Part shown: positions 45,697 through 59,400 of the stretch, piece by piece | Layout: every line of letters starts with the position of its first letter | How positions within the stretch are numbered: position 1 is the stretch's first letter | Origin: Patiria pectinifera | Taxonomy: Eukaryota; Echinodermata; Asteroidea; Valvatida; Asterinidae | Reading direction: 5' to 3' | Assembly: GCA_029964075.1 (NCBI GenBank) | Contig: CM057140.1 | Span: 13,782,643 to 13,846,642, forward strand | Length of the DNA stretch: 64,000 nucleotides | The notes under the pieces: generated by a model | Told to the model about the DNA's origin: nothing | Seen by the model: the letters and a program-made list of their open reading frames with translations, nothing else | The model's database searches: none | Program-made: the position numbers and the translations under genes

Positions 45697-48600
45697 TGTC
45701 TTTTTTCAGCATCGCTGTTGCAGAAGAGAAACTTTCAGGTGTAGCAATACGGAGAAATCGGATGATCCGAAATTGACAATCCACCTCCAAGTGTGAAAAA
45801 GTGTGATCCATATGTGTCATCCCTTAGACTTTTCCCTGGTTGTGCCGTTTTAGGTTTGTGTAGATATTCAACTGTGTATTCCATAGCTGGAGAAGACGCT
45901 GAGGCGTACTGTCGTTTGGTTTCCAACCCCCTGTGTTTAGACCCTTATATATTGCATTGTCTTTCTATGTAAATACTCAATGTACTAGCTCTCAAACTAC
46001 ACAGTATTTGGAGGTTTTGTACACCAACTTTGGAACTAGTACGGAAGTGGAAATAATATTTTAAAATTTAGAAACTCAAAATTTTCTGCTAAGAGAGTTG
46101 AGCTTTGCTTACTTTGAAATTGAAAAAAAAAATACTGTGATAGCAAACAATTGTATGCTTCATTAAATTGGGTGCAACTAGTGGTCCCCCATTCCTCCAT
46201 AATATATTTCCCCACCATTAAAAAGAAACAAATCATGTAGCGATCCCATATCCAAAGTCGTCGTAAAAATATATAATAATTCTCTCGGGTGTGGAAAAAA
46301 AAAGATTATTGAACAATTTTTTGGTTTACAAACGTGTGATTTGTATTGACGCCCCAAAATGTCGTCTCTGAACTTTAGACGAAAGTATATTTGTATTTAG
46401 ATTTTCAAATGTAGGAATGTTGAATCCGGAATGTTTTCCACTTTCACTGATAAAGTTGGATATTGTGCTGACATTAACTTGTATGAAATTGTTGAACATT
46501 TTTGTAAAGATATTTTTCTGGTAAAGTTACAACAGATCATTACCTAAAATATTACTTAAAACCGCAAATACAAGCTGTTTTTAAACCTCCTTTATAGTTA
46601 AAAATTATCACCCACACATAAATTATTAATCTTAGGTAATTGTTTCCCCAAAGGAAAAACAACGGCCTGCTCCAACAAACTGAGGGTTTATGTCAGACTA
46701 CAGTGTTTTACAGCAAAGCAAATCAGAGTTGATTTCCACTCTGGCTTGAGATTTAGATTGTACATCTTGCATTTACACGACTTTCATGTCATTCTTTGTT
46801 TCATTTTTTCCCCTTCAATCTTTAATCCTCCCTTTTTTGGCTTCCGGAATTAAATGATGATTAAGAACCCTAATATGTCATTGGAATACTTTTACGTTTT
46901 CATTCAGTATTACAGCCAAAATCTCACTTTTTGGGGGAAATTGCTGAGCTAAGCCTCATTTTGTTGGAGCAGGTCCTGTGTGAGCAGATGAACTTGGATA
47001 GGTTGGTGATGGTAGCTGTTAAATGTTATATATTTCATGTATCACAAGTTTCACAACACTTACTGTGTAGCATTTAGCACTTGTATTTGTGATGGAGATT
47101 ACGTGGTCAACTAAGTTCATGTCAATTGTGATTGGCTGTTCATTGACCAATCAATGAAGGTGTGTGAGAGAAAAGTGAAGGAATTATATCTAGGTCAAAT
47201 ATGGTAAATTGTCGTCAAGTCCTCTATTGAAGGATAAATAGTTTCAACAGTGTTTGTCCTTAGGATTCAGGATTGTCTTCCACAGTGGAAACCAGGCTGT
47301 ATCTAGTATACGTTGAATAGCCCTAACCACCCCAATTCCATCAAAATCCATCCCCCCATTTTGGTGGATTTTGGGGGACTTGGTCTAGAAGGCCTGGCGT
47401 GACTAAATATTGGAGTATGATGGACTTTGGGCCTAATGGTTTGAAGCAGTGCTAGGGGTATCCGACTGATTTTGCCTAGCTTCCTGTACTGCTATTGTCA
47501 TAAAAGCCATGTGAAGCAAGTTCATGAATGTCAACCAGTGCGTCAGTGGTGGATTGCATTATGTCATGTACAGTTTTGTATTGGACGCACAGTGATTGAT
47601 GGATTTTGATGGACTTGGTCCAGTTCCTAGTAAAAGACGCTAGGGAGTTAGGGATAGTGGGAGTATGTTTCCCACGGTGGGTGTGTCGAGCTGCTTATTT
47701 TGGTTGGTTGGTTGGTTGGTTGGTGGACACTTTACTCGGCCATATATTGTATTCATACAACTCGAGTTTTACAGCTTTGCATTCGAAGACTGGTTTTGCA
47801 AACACTGATGCGCATAATGTGTCTAATTTGCATAATTTTGCATATTAGATCATGCCCCATTCATTTTCGTTTTCTGTACTCACGAGGTACCGGTACGGCC
47901 CAGGTGCACGGACAGTGCTGTAAGTCGTCTTCACATGTTACCCGGCCGCTGTGGGTTGTACCACTTGGTACTTATTAGATTTTAAGCAGACCCTTTCATT
48001 CATTACAAAACTTCTGATCTGAGCACGCAAAATAATTTCAGTTGAACACTCTAAAGGCTTGATTTAAGTTTAAGAAAACATTTGAAGACAAAACAATTTG
48101 AATAAATATTGTTTATTATATTAGTATGTATGGAGGTTGTGCCAAAAGAAAATATCCCCTTCCATTTCATTTTGTAATTTAATTTGACGAACAACTTTTT
48201 TTGCATCAACTTTTATAAGGACTTGTATAGTACTAAGTTGAGAAAATGAAGTTTGAAAGCCACCTAGACTTGAGTTATGTTTTATGTTGAACTTGAAAGA
48301 GGAGACGAAACATGTGTTTAATACTAGCTGTCAAAGTTGTTTATATTTTGTTTATATTTTGCAGAGTTTATATATTTCAAGAAGTGCTCAGGAAAAGAAA
48401 TGAATAGTGTCCTAAACCGTTTGAATATTATTATTCTATATCTTTGGTGAATTTTTATCCCTGCTTTGTGTGGAATTTGAAACTTCACTGATTATTCATA
48501 CTTTATCTTGTGTAGCCTTTCTAATTGGTGGGTGGTTGTCATGGTAACTCCAAAGAAACAATGTACTTACAGGTTGGTAGCTTTAGTAATATGCAAAAAG

Positions 48601-49640
48601 ATTAAGTATTGTTTCTGATTGTAATACAAATTTTAAGAATGCCGATTTGAAAGATATCGTAAAATAGAAGTTCCAGACATTAATGTATTTTTTAGAGAAC
48701 TGCTTAATTCATAGGATCTTTTGTACATGTAGTTCTTTCAATTCTGTTTTTACATCAAATGGGTGAGAGTTTCCATAAAGATTATTTTAACATTGTTATT
48801 AAAATCCCCAAAGTCAAAATGCTTAGGAAACCAAAAGCATTATAATGGATAAAAAAAATAATTGTACCCATAAATATCGAAAGGAAATTGTAGTCGGTTA
48901 ATTCCATCTTGTAAATGTTATGTTCCAGGCAAAAATATTTTATGGTCGTTGCAGCTGTGAAGTATATGTACATTGTATTTTGAATTTGTTTATTTTCCCT
49001 GAATTTGTATTTTTTTTATAAAACATTCTTTTGAAGTTAACTTGACAAATCGTTATGTTTATAATGACACAGTTGAATGAGTTGACAATTTGATGTTGAA
49101 ATTTGATCTTTGTATTTGGTTGCTTTCAAAATTGATATAAAAATTGAAAGAAATCAAGCTTTTTGTCAATTTGTGAATTTATTCAACTCTGAAGTATTAT
49201 TCAACTCTGCACTTATTTATCCACAACTTTCGACAAATTCTATGAAATGTACACCCGGCAAAGGGGTTAAAAGGGTTTTGTTTTTAAACTGTGTCCAATT
49301 TGAGCTTTTTTTGTCTTGGATGACAGAAGACAATACATACAATGGTGATACGTTATGTACACAGGAAAGTTGTAAGATTTTGTTTATATAAACATTAAAA
49401 AAAAGGAAAAGATGTACATTACGAATTTGTGTCAATGTATAAATCTTTCGTACAGTGTTGTATTAATCATCCGCTTTTAATTGTTTCTGTTGCAAAATTG
49501 GCAGAATGATGTCTTCGAAAAAGGAATGATTTTGTTCAACCCCCCCCCCCCCCGGCTCCGCCTATTTTTGTATAAATCAAGAACGCTTATTTATGACAGA
49601 CGAATTTATTACGTAAAAATTAAAAGCAGACGTTTTCCAA
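45697..49640. other. USP45 3' region and intergenic DNA
   Basis: No convincing coding region. It holds a MITE-like element bounded by CCCTAACC and TAGGGAGTTAGGG (about 47320-47655), a GGTT microsatellite (47700-47727) and a C13 run near 49542. The rest is AT-rich. Confidence 0.6.
48101..48106 (+). promoter_or_regulatory. Candidate polyadenylation signal of the USP45 gene
   Basis: AATAAA 2.4 kb after the stop. ATTAAA variants occur earlier (near 46161 and 46850). The long AT-rich tail from 45697 suggests a long 3' UTR, but the true end cannot be fixed from sequence. Confidence 0.3.
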
Positions 49641-49649
49641 TTTGTAATA

Positions 49650-50288
49650 CTTCACGGTGATTGGCTGATCTCTAATTACTATTTTAATTACAGGATATGC
49701 GATTCGACAACAGCGCGGATGTTATATGCAAATGAGCTGGGTCAGTCAGGTCACTCGTCGTGGCACTTTTTCATTGAACGCGGGCGAAACAAACACCACG
49801 TCAGAACAAAATGGCCATGTTTAGTGAAGGAAAATTTGTTTTCATGGGAATATGACAAGCTTCCCATCCACAGGTTTGAAGCTTGCGGGGAAAAAGAGAA
49901 AGTGCCGTCTGACATGAGGTATTTTAAAGTCAGAGTTTTATCAAAATCCGTGTTCAATATTTCTTGTGTAGTTCGATATGGTTATCTAACAAATTACACG
50001 CGTAATTTACCTTTACCAGTTACGGTATGGTCACATAATTTGTCATGATTTTGGTGTAATGTTTTAACCTGTAAGTTTACTGGGATAGTTCTATATGCAG
50101 AAACAGATATACAGGCATCTGTGTAAACTTGTAAACAAACTCTCTGTGTCCTGTATATTTCATTTTCAGTTTCAATAAGTAGGCTACAGAAATTTTTCCG
50201 AGTGTCAGTGTGCAAAACGAAACTGACTAGATTATTACTGACACAGTTTTTGTTTATTTTTTCTTGCAGATTTCTGTAACCGCCAACG
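49650..50288 (+). promoter_or_regulatory. Probable promoter and 5' UTR of the YccV-domain gene
   Basis: GC is locally higher and a YY1-like AAAATGGCCATG (about 49807-49818) occurs. A splice acceptor (ttcttgcag) ends at 50269, 19 bases before the start codon, so a non-coding first exon is expected upstream, possibly ending at one of the AG|GT sites near 49873 or 49917. The 109-codon frame here is not conserved-looking. Confidence 0.4.
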
Positions 50289-53200
50289 ATGCCTGTGAAT
50301 CGAGCTGCGATATTCCAGCTGACTTTGCTGTTGCTGATTGTGCCAATTCAGTACATCATCACTCAATGGAAGCCAGTCAGCGACACGGAAAGGTTGCACA
50401 ACTTGCAGAAGTATGAACTAACAAATATAATTAGGCCTAAGCAGAAATTGTTTTGTTTAATTCTCTTTTTTTTTAAATATAAAAAATAAGACATTTCACA
50501 GATACTGCCATTTTGTGATAACGTGGGATTTTTTTTTTGGGGGGGGGGGTATTTCAATGAAAAAAGTCCCATCATGCTCCAGCCACATTTGCTTGATGGG
50601 ACGAATTTCCATTGAAATGCCCCAAAAATTACCTTGTGTATTAAAAATGAATAAAAGGGTAATTTACTAATTATAATTTAATTACCAAATTTACTGCATA
50701 TTTTGTAGCACACGCACCAAGGCCAACCTGTCGGGAGCACAGTGCATTTTAATTAAAAATTTTAATTGAAAATTAGAATTGCATTGAAGGAAAACTAGGG
50801 GGCCTACTAATAATTAATAGGAAAAAATGTTTATTTAAAAACTTCCAAAGTGAAATTGCTTTTAAAATTACAGCAAGCTATGGACCGCCCACAAAAATAT
50901 GGTAAATATTAGTGGATCAAGCCAAAATATTGGATTTTTTTTATTGATTTCTGCGTGTACTTTCTTTATTATTTGAACTTCTCATTTTATAGTTTAATGG
51001 TGAAAATATCGTCATGGAAAAACAAAGTCCTGTCCATCAAGACATGGAAGCAGTGTTACGAGAACGCCCTGAAGTATGTCACAGGAAGCTTTGAGAAATA
51101 TGCCTACCCAGACATAGACGAAGACGACACGGACATGGGGGAATCACCCGCTGTGGAGGTGCTGAGATACAAGGATAAAACTGGACATTTTGCAGGTCAG
51201 TATTCCTTTAACTTGTTTTTGTTTGGAACATTTTTGACTCCTCAAAATTCCTTATAATGTGTTGGAAAATAATGATCCATTCTTTGTACTGAATATTTCA
51301 TGGGGCATCAAGAAAACCCTAACCTTCCCAAATCCTTTTTGCCAAATGGAGCATTTGTACGATTGAGGCTATATAGCCAAAATGTGTGGCTGATTTTGGA
51401 GGATGCACTGTGTCAATGTCTTAGGCCGGACCTTGTGTTGTTTATGCTCAGCCGTGCATAAATTTTTGGCCTATATTATTCTTGAAATCCTCCACACTGC
51501 TCCAGGATGTCCCTGCCTCTGCCTAAAACGTATTGACAGTGATTGCTGGAGGATTTTGCAGGATTGCGGTTGCATCCTAGCAAAAAATGCCTAGGGAGTT
51601 AGGGTTACTGTAACAAGTGGCTTGGCTCTCTGCCTTCCCTTAATATTGCAAAATTCTTTCCAATTTGCTGCTAAATTTTGAGAGATTTGTGAATATCAGG
51701 ATTAAAATAAATCAAAATCAATTACGTATTTTTTTTTTATTAGCTGGAGGAGCTTAAATAAATCATCAAACGTTTTCATCATTTGCAAAAGTAATTATAC
51801 TTATGTTTGTTGGTTTGTTGGGCACAAAACGGCTTTTAGCTTCTATGTTGTAGTACTTTTTGAGTAGTACAGAATCTTACAAAGCACCTATAAGTTGAGA
51901 ATAAGACTATTAGGTACTAACAATGTTTTTATTATGATTTTTTTTTTCACAGCATCAACTGAGCCCAGAAGTCCAAGGTCAACAAAGGTCAAATACCGTA
52001 TAGGTCAGGTGATCCGTCACAAGACATGGGGATACCGGGGCGTCATCGTAGGCTGGGACGAAAGGGCTAAGGTACTAGAGAATTCACTTGATTTCATAAT
52101 TCCATTAGTTTGTGAACTTGCTGGTGAATTGTTGTGTATGTGCTACTTTGATTAACTTCTTATTGACCTTTTTTGATTGGACAAAGCCGTTCTTGTTTCA
52201 CTATGGAACAAAACATGTCAAGACGTTCAAGTTTTACAGTTTTATGCTTTGAAAAGTTTTGTTGCTTTGGTTTGCATCTCGCATACTTTGCTATTGAAAT
52301 GTTTCTGTCACAAAGTTATTTCCATTTTCTTTTCATTTTCTTTTCAGGCTCCAGAAGACTGGATTAAACAAATGCACGGCATTCACAAGGTGAGTGTTAC
52401 ATCTCTCTCAAGTTCCAGATACATCAGTTTAGATCGCAAATACCAGATGCTATACGGAAAAAAGATCGGTGGCTACAACCCCTTTTTTTTCTTGAGAAGG
52501 AAATTGCTCAGCTTAATGGATGTATAGGATTGTTAGTTTCCGAGAAAAAAATTTAGAAGTGAGCACCATCTTTTAAATAAACCTAAGAGAACATTCAAAA
52601 AGCAGTTCAACAATCTAATATTTCTGAAAGTGTAGATCAAAGAACTATTTTTTATCATTTAAAAAAAAGTCTGTTATACTCCCATGTTTGATCTTCCCAC
52701 GACTTTAAACTTATATCCTGATTGATGAACTTAAATCCCATCACCGACCTTTAATCCCATTATTGACCTTTAACCCCATTATTGACCTTTAACCCCACGA
52801 CTGACCTTCAACGCCATTTCTGTCCTGAAGCCTCATTACTGACATAAACATTTTACCCTCATTCCAGGCCTTCAACCTTCAACCTTGTTGACCTTGAACT
52901 TCTTGCTGACCTTGAACCCCTTGCTGACCTTGAACTTCTTGCTGACCTTAATCATTGCTGGCCTCGAACCTTTGCTGACCTTTAACCCTTGCTGACTGTT
53001 AACCCCTGCTGACCTTTAACCCTTGCTGACCATTAACCCTTGCTGACCATTAACCCTTGCTGACCCTTAACCCTTGCTGACCGTTACCCCTTGCTGACCG
53101 TTACCCCTGCTGACCATTAACCCCTGCTGACCTTTAACCCCTGCTGACCGTTAACCCTTGCTGACCATTAACCCTTGCTGACAATTAACCCTTGCTGACC

Positions 53201-54848
53201 TTTAACCCATGCTGACCATTAACCCTTGCTGAACGTTACCCCTGCTGACCTTTAACCCTTGCTGACCTTTAACCCTCGCTGACCTTTAACCCCTATTGCT
53301 AACCCTTAACCTTCCCCTAGCTTGATCAGCCCTTCTATGTCTTACTAACGGACGCTAGAGACTATGCCGCCGCTATGGTGTACATTCCTGAGAGTGATTG
53401 TGAAAGTCTGTCCATCCACACTGAGGTATCTTGTCATCAGTGAATCACCACCTCAGAGTGGAGAAAAGACTCCCATCAAATCACCATTTTTCATTTTATT
53501 TTGGTGAAAGGATCTTAAAATTACCCTGGATGTTATCAGCAAAATTGATGAAATGCTTTTATTCAAGTTGATGAAATATTTCATAAAACTTTTTTTCTTT
53601 GCATCTTGATGTATTAAAAAAAAAATTGTTGAACAAATGATGGCTCTTCTTATTTGTAATCGGCCTTATAGTGGGAGTTATTGTTCATTTTATTTGTTTT
53701 TTGGAAAAATCTGCCTTTTAGGGAGCAAAGACATATAGGACAGCCATATGGTTTTATATGCTGTATCAATTATCTGCTTTTTTGATTTTCTATTAATAAT
53801 TTAATTTTGCTGATGACATCTTTCTTTCCTTTTCACACTAAGGGTGGAGGTATTTTGAAATCCCTTATCACTTATTGCTTCACCCCCCACTTTGGCATAA
53901 TTCACTCACCATTCTCTGTCACAGATTTTTTGTATTTTTTTTATCACATTTTGTTGTTCAGCATTGGCGCCACATGCCCAGTTACTCGGTCCTAGTGGAC
54001 ACAAGGGATAGGACGGAGGTCCAATCGACGTACGTCGTCGAGGAAAACATAGAAATTATCAGAAATACAAAGGTAACAAGCCACCCCCTGAATCACCTCA
54101 GGCCCCGCCCCCCAACTACCCTTCAACCTGAATAAATGAAACATCCTTTCAATCCCTACATTCAAAACAAGAAGTGACGTTCCTGTATCAGTCATAAAAA
54201 AATTATTTACCAAATTTTTGCAACTGACCTTTTACTTGAACCATAATTTTCAACATATTTGAAACGCATATAAGTGAAAAAAAAATGTGCATCATCAGTT
54301 ATTAACTTGACGTTTTTCCATATTGGTGATTGTTGAATAGGTTTGTTTGTTAAAGGTTTGATCACAGAATTGTTTCCATTTTTACGTTTGTGATGCATTT
54401 CTTTTTGCCCTTCAATTTTTGGGAAATGGTGAATGGCTTGTGTGTTTGTTTTGAAGTTTTTGGGCCACTTTGGACATTTTCCACATTGCCGTTTAGTTGT
54501 GCATGGGTATCACACAATGTTCTTTCACTTTAATTTTAAAACTTTGTTCACATCTGAAATCACTTGTGCAACTAAAAAAAGACCAATGCTCACAATTTTC
54601 TGTTCCCGACCAAATGTTTACAAGAATCATTAAGAACTCTCATTATAACCATTTTTCTGTATACAACCCTTTAAAAAATTGAAAGAAAAATATGGATTAT
54701 TTGGATTTTAATTTTCCTGTTTCTGATATCGTTTTTTTTTCCAATGCAGATAGTGCACCCAGAAGTACAGGACTATTTTGAAAAGTTTGACGGAACACGG
54801 TATCTTGCGAGACCATGGTTAAAGCAGATATACCCTCATGATCAGTGA
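50289..54848 (+). CDS. YccV/HspQ-like (hemimethylated DNA-binding family) domain protein with N-terminal hydrophobic segment, 266 residues
   Basis: Seven coding exons join in frame: 50289-50410, 50993-51195, 51953-52071, 52348-52389, 53321-53425, 53962-54072, 54750-54848. Residues 8-26 (AIFQLTLLLLIVPIQYII) are hydrophobic and look like a signal peptide or type II anchor. Residues 30-108 are a helical and acidic linker (DIDEDDTDMGE). The YccV-like domain runs from about 121 to 234: KYRIGQVIRHKTWGYRGVIV with GWD, then QPFYVLLTDARD, then YVVEENIE. A conserved-looking tail to 266 follows. In bacteria this fold is HspQ, which binds hemimethylated DNA and acts with Lon. In animals it is best known as the C-terminal part of FBXO21, but no F-box is seen here. 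The role in animals is unknown; the hydrophobic start argues for secretory-pathway or organelle localisation. Confidence 0.85.
50546..50623. repeat. Hairpin in the first YccV-gene intron
   Basis: GGGGTATTTCAATG..GTCCCATCA is inverted as TGATGGGAC..CATTGAAATGCCCC. A short MITE-like palindrome, preceded by a G run. Confidence 0.8.
51315..51606. mobile_element. AACCCTAAC-end MITE, second copy
   Basis: AACCCTAACC and its reverse at the far end (GGGAGTTAGGGTT) bound a 292-bp element that matches the one nested at 37933-38344 in reverse orientation (GCATAAACAACACAAGGTCC, CCTAGGCATTTTTTGCTAGG, CTGAGGCAGAGGCAG-like patches). A diverged relative is at about 47320-47655. Confidence 0.8.
52870..53310 (+). 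repeat. 17-bp minisatellite (GCTGACCATTAACCCTT) before a splice acceptor
   Basis: About 23 units of GCTGACCNTTAACCC(T/C)T run to within about 15 bases of the acceptor at 53320 of YccV-gene exon 5. Longer, looser units (GACCTTTAACCCCATTATT) extend it left to about 52690. Confidence 0.9.
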
Positions 54849-56086
54849 TATTATTTTCAGTAAAACAAAGTTAAATTTTTATTTCTGATATTACTACAAT
54901 TTTTTTGCCTCGTAAAAAGGAACAACAACCTACAAGTTTTACCTTTAAAGTTATATTTATTTCTCCGTCATCAAAAAGTTTGTTTTTAAACCAAGACCAG
55001 TTTGTGTGATATTGCGCATTGAGGGATATTTCACTTATTTTATGGACCCTATGTGTTATTAGACACAGGCACAGTTTGAGGGCAGTGGTTTTGTGTTTTC
55101 CCGATAGGCATTTTTTTGCATTCTTTATTATAAAATTTAAAAAATACACAGAACGCCCTACCATATACCTGCAATGCATAAGGTCTATTCCTTAAGTGAG
55201 AACATTTTGGGAAGATTTTAGGTCCAATATGCAGGCGTAGTAATTTCTAAAAATTTGATTAATTTGGGTTAAACCAAAATTGTTTCCCCACGCCTCCCCC
55301 CAATAGTGTGCATGGGAAACATATCCAGTAAAATGTGCAAAAATGTGTATATATATTTTTTAGTGATTTTTGAAGATATTAAGCAATAATTCCTATCGCT
55401 ACCAATGCATTCCGCCAGCGCTATGCTGCTGCCCGACAGTAAATCTATTAGTCTATGGCCAGCGATGGACACACTGTATGAACAGATTTTTAATCATTGA
55501 TAAAGAATTGAAGAAAACAATTTCTTTTGGACCGATGGGTGTTTTTTTTGGTGGAATTTCATCCAAAGACATATTGTGGTAATAACCCTTTTTTTTATTA
55601 AGAACTATCACTGAAAATATTTAAACCTAATGAACTTGTAGATGACAATCTGGTGCTGCAATTTTCTCTCCTTTTTGGTATGAACTATTTTGAATGTCCA
55701 TCATAATCATGATAGATTTGAAAACTTTTATTCGGTCAACTTGTTTGTTCAGATCTTGTTTCGGTCTTTGATGATGTCAGATAATGTCATCATGATGCAT
55801 ATTCATGAACTGGTCAAGATTTTCAAATTTATTGGTATTTTTTTTGTCTGTACTTTTGAATGGAACTGCACTTTGCCATACAAATATTAGAACTAATTGG
55901 TTTAAACTCTTGTCCATGATCCTGGTTTTAACATGGAATTTTCCCATTTATTATTATTTTTTGAAAGAGTATTATCAACTTCAAGCACGTACTGATTTAC
56001 CTGAATGTTTCTTCAGAGAGATGTTGTTCCTCACTCCACTACAAACTAGTCTTTCTCAAAATTATCTTTTTAGTAATCCTTGGAGA

Positions 56087-56092
56087 AATAAA
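56087..56092 (+). promoter_or_regulatory. Candidate polyadenylation signals of the YccV-domain gene
   Basis: AATAAA at 56087-56092 and again at 56245-56250, about 1.2-1.4 kb after the stop. The stretch 54849-56280 is AT-rich with no gene and fits a 3' UTR plus flank. It ends in a TTTG microsatellite at about 56295-56340. Confidence 0.35.
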
Positions 56093-56479
56093 CATTGTTG
56101 CCTCTCCTATAAGCAGATGCAATATTAGTTTTCAGAACAACAATAATGGTAAAGAATGGTTGCAAGGTTTCCTTCTGGAACAGTGTACATGTATTTCAAC
56201 TGAGACATAGTTGCGCCTTTATGTAAATATTATATTGTAAAATGAATAAATTACGCACACTTGAAAGATAGATGAGGACCATACTTTATTTATTATTTGT
56301 TTGTTGGGGTGTTGGGGTGTTTGTTTGTTTGTTTGTTTGAAGGTGTTAACATGGAGGTTGAATGTAAAGAACCATTTACAACCCTCAAAATGTGAGATTT
56401 ACCCCATGCCATTTTTATCAAAATTGTGGTTAGAATTTAAGAACATGGATATGCCTTATAGTTTGATCGCAACTCTTTA

Positions 56480-59400
56480 ATTACTTGCAAAATTGGTTAA
56501 AAATTGACTTTACTTGATCCAACCAAGAAACACTTTAGGAGGCAAGATAAACATACTTTCATACTCAAGAAGTGATTATTGAAGAGATTTGGGCAAGTAT
56601 AAAGGATTTATGGAAAAATATTAAGATTTCTTTTATTTAATTTTCAATTTTTTGCGCGCCATATTTCCTTTGAACGGCACATTTGGCAAGAGAAATTTTG
56701 GGAATGCGTTCTAAGGGCCCTCAGGCATCTTCCTAGCAAGTTTCAAGCAATTTCATTTTTTGGCCAAAATTGAAAAAATTGCAAGGGGTTAGCCTTGGAT
56801 TTTTAGCAAATTTGGGTCAAAAATCGACTTTTTTGGAAACACCTCAGAAACACTTTAGGAGGCATAATAAACATACTTTCATATTCAAGAAGTGATTATT
56901 GAAGAGATTTGGGCAAGTATAAAGGACTTATGGACAAATATTAAGATTTCTTTTATTTAATTTTCAATTTTTTGCGCGCCATATTTCCTTTGAACGGCAC
57001 ATTTGGCAAGAGAAATTTTGGGAATGCGTTCTAAGGGCCCTCAGGCATCTTCCTAGCAAGTTTCAAGCAATTTCATTTTTTGGCCAAAATTGAAAAAATT
57101 GCAAGGGGTTAGCCTTACATTTTTAGCAAATTTGGGTCAAAAATCGACTTTTCTGGAAACAACTCAGAAACGCATAATAAACATACTTTCATATTCAAGA
57201 AGTGATTATTGAAGAGATTTGGGCAAGTATAAAGGATTTATGGAAAAATATTCAGATTTCTTTTATTTAATTTTCATTTTTTTGCGCGCCATATTTCCTT
57301 TGAACGGCACATTTGGCAAGATTAATTTTGGGAATGCGTTCTAAGGGCCCTCAGGCATCTTCCTAGCAAGTTTCAAGCAATTTCATTTTTTGGCCAAAAT
57401 TGAAAAAATTGCAAGGGGTTAGCCTTACATTTTTAGCAAATTTGGGTCAAAAATCGACTTTTCTGGAAACAACTCAGAAACACTTTAGGAGGCATAATAA
57501 ACATCCTTTCATACTTAAGAAGTGATTATTGAAGAGATTTGGGCAAGTATAAAGGATTTATGGAAAAATATTAAGATTTCTTTTATTTAATTTTCAATTT
57601 TTTGCGCGCCATATTTCCTTTGAACGGCACATTTGGCAAGATAAATGTTGGGAATGCGTTCTAAGGGCCCTCAGGCATCTTTCTAGCAAGTTTCAAGCAA
57701 TTTCATTTTTTGGCCAAAATTGAAAAAATTGCAAGGGGTTAGCCTTACATTTTTAGCAAATTTGGGTAAAAAATCGACTTTTCTGGAAACAACTCAGAAA
57801 CACTTTAGGAGGCATATTAAACATATTTTCATACTCAAGAAGTGATTATTAAAGAGATTTGGGCAAGTATAAAGGATTTATGGACAAATATTCAGATTTC
57901 TTTTATTTAATTTTCATTTTTTTGCGCGCCATATTTCCTTTGAACGGCACATTTGGCAAGAGAAATTTTGGGAATGCGTTCTAAGGGCCCTAAGGCATCT
58001 TCCTAGCAATTTTCAAGCAAATTCATTTGTTGACCAAAATTGAAAAAATTGCAAAGGGTTAGCCTTATATTTTTGGCAAATTTGGGTCAAATATCGACTT
58101 TTCCGGAAACAACTCAGAAACACTTTAGGAGGCATAATAAACATACTTTCATACTCAAGAAGTGATTATTGAAGAGATTTGGGCAAGTATAAAGGATTTA
58201 TGGACAAATATTCAGATTTCTTTTACTTAATTTTCATTTTTTTGCGCGCCATATTTCCTTTGAATGGCACATTTGGCAAGAGAAATTTTGGGAATGCGTT
58301 CTAAGGGCCCTCAGGCATCTTCCTAGCAAGTTTCAAGCAATTTCATTTTTTGGCCAAAATTGAAAAAATTGCAAGGGGTTAGCCTTACATTTTTAGCAAA
58401 TTTGGGTCAAAAATCGACTTTTCTGGAAACAACTCAGAAACACTTTAGGAGGCATATTAAACATATTTTCATACTCAAGAAGTGATTATTAAAGAGATTT
58501 GGGCAAGTATAAAGGATTTATGAAAAAATATTCAGATTTCTTTTATTTAATTTTCATTTTTTCGCGCGCCATATTTCCTTTGAACGGCACATTTGGCAAG
58601 AGAAATTTTAGGAATGCGTTCTAAGGGCCCTCAGGCATCTTCCTAGCAAGTTTCAAGCAATTTCATTTTTTGGCCAAAATTGAAAAAATTGCAAGGGGTT
58701 AGCCTTACATTTTTAGCAAATTTGGGTCAAAAATCGACTTTTCTGGAAACAACTCAGAAACACTTTAGGAGGCATAATAAACATACTTTCATATTCAAGA
58801 AGTGATTACTGAAGAGATTTGGGCAAGTATAAAGGATTTATGGAAAAATATTCAGATTTCTTTTATTTAATTTTCATTTTTTCGCGCGCCATATTTCCTT
58901 TGAACGGCACATTTGGCAAGAGAAATTTTGGGAATGCGTTCTAAGGGCCCTCAGGCATCTTCCTAGCAAGTTTCAAGCAATTTCATTTTTTGGCCAAAAT
59001 TGAAAAAATTGCAAGGGGTTAGCCTTACATTTTTAGCAAATTTGGGTCAAAAATCGACTTTTCTGGAAACAACTCAGAAACACTTTAGGAGGCATAATAA
59101 ACATCCTTTCATACTCAAGAAGTGATTATTGAAGAGATTTGGGCAAGTATAAAGGATTTATGGAAAAATATTCAGATTTCTTTTATTTAATTTTCATTTT
59201 TTTGCGCGCCGTATTTCCTTTGAACGGCACATTTGGCAAGAGAAATTTTGGGAATGCGTTCTAAGGGCCCTCAGGCATCTTCCTAGCAAGTTTCAAGCAA
59301 TTTCATTTTTTGGCCAAAATTGAAAAAAATTGCAAGGGGTTAGCCTTACATTTTTAGCAAATTTGGGTCAAAAATCGACTTTTCTGGAAACAACTCAGAA

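Noticed and set aside
49719-50048. 109-codon frame upstream of the YccV gene
   Set aside because: No recognisable domain and it lies in the likely promoter and 5' UTR; at most an upstream frame.
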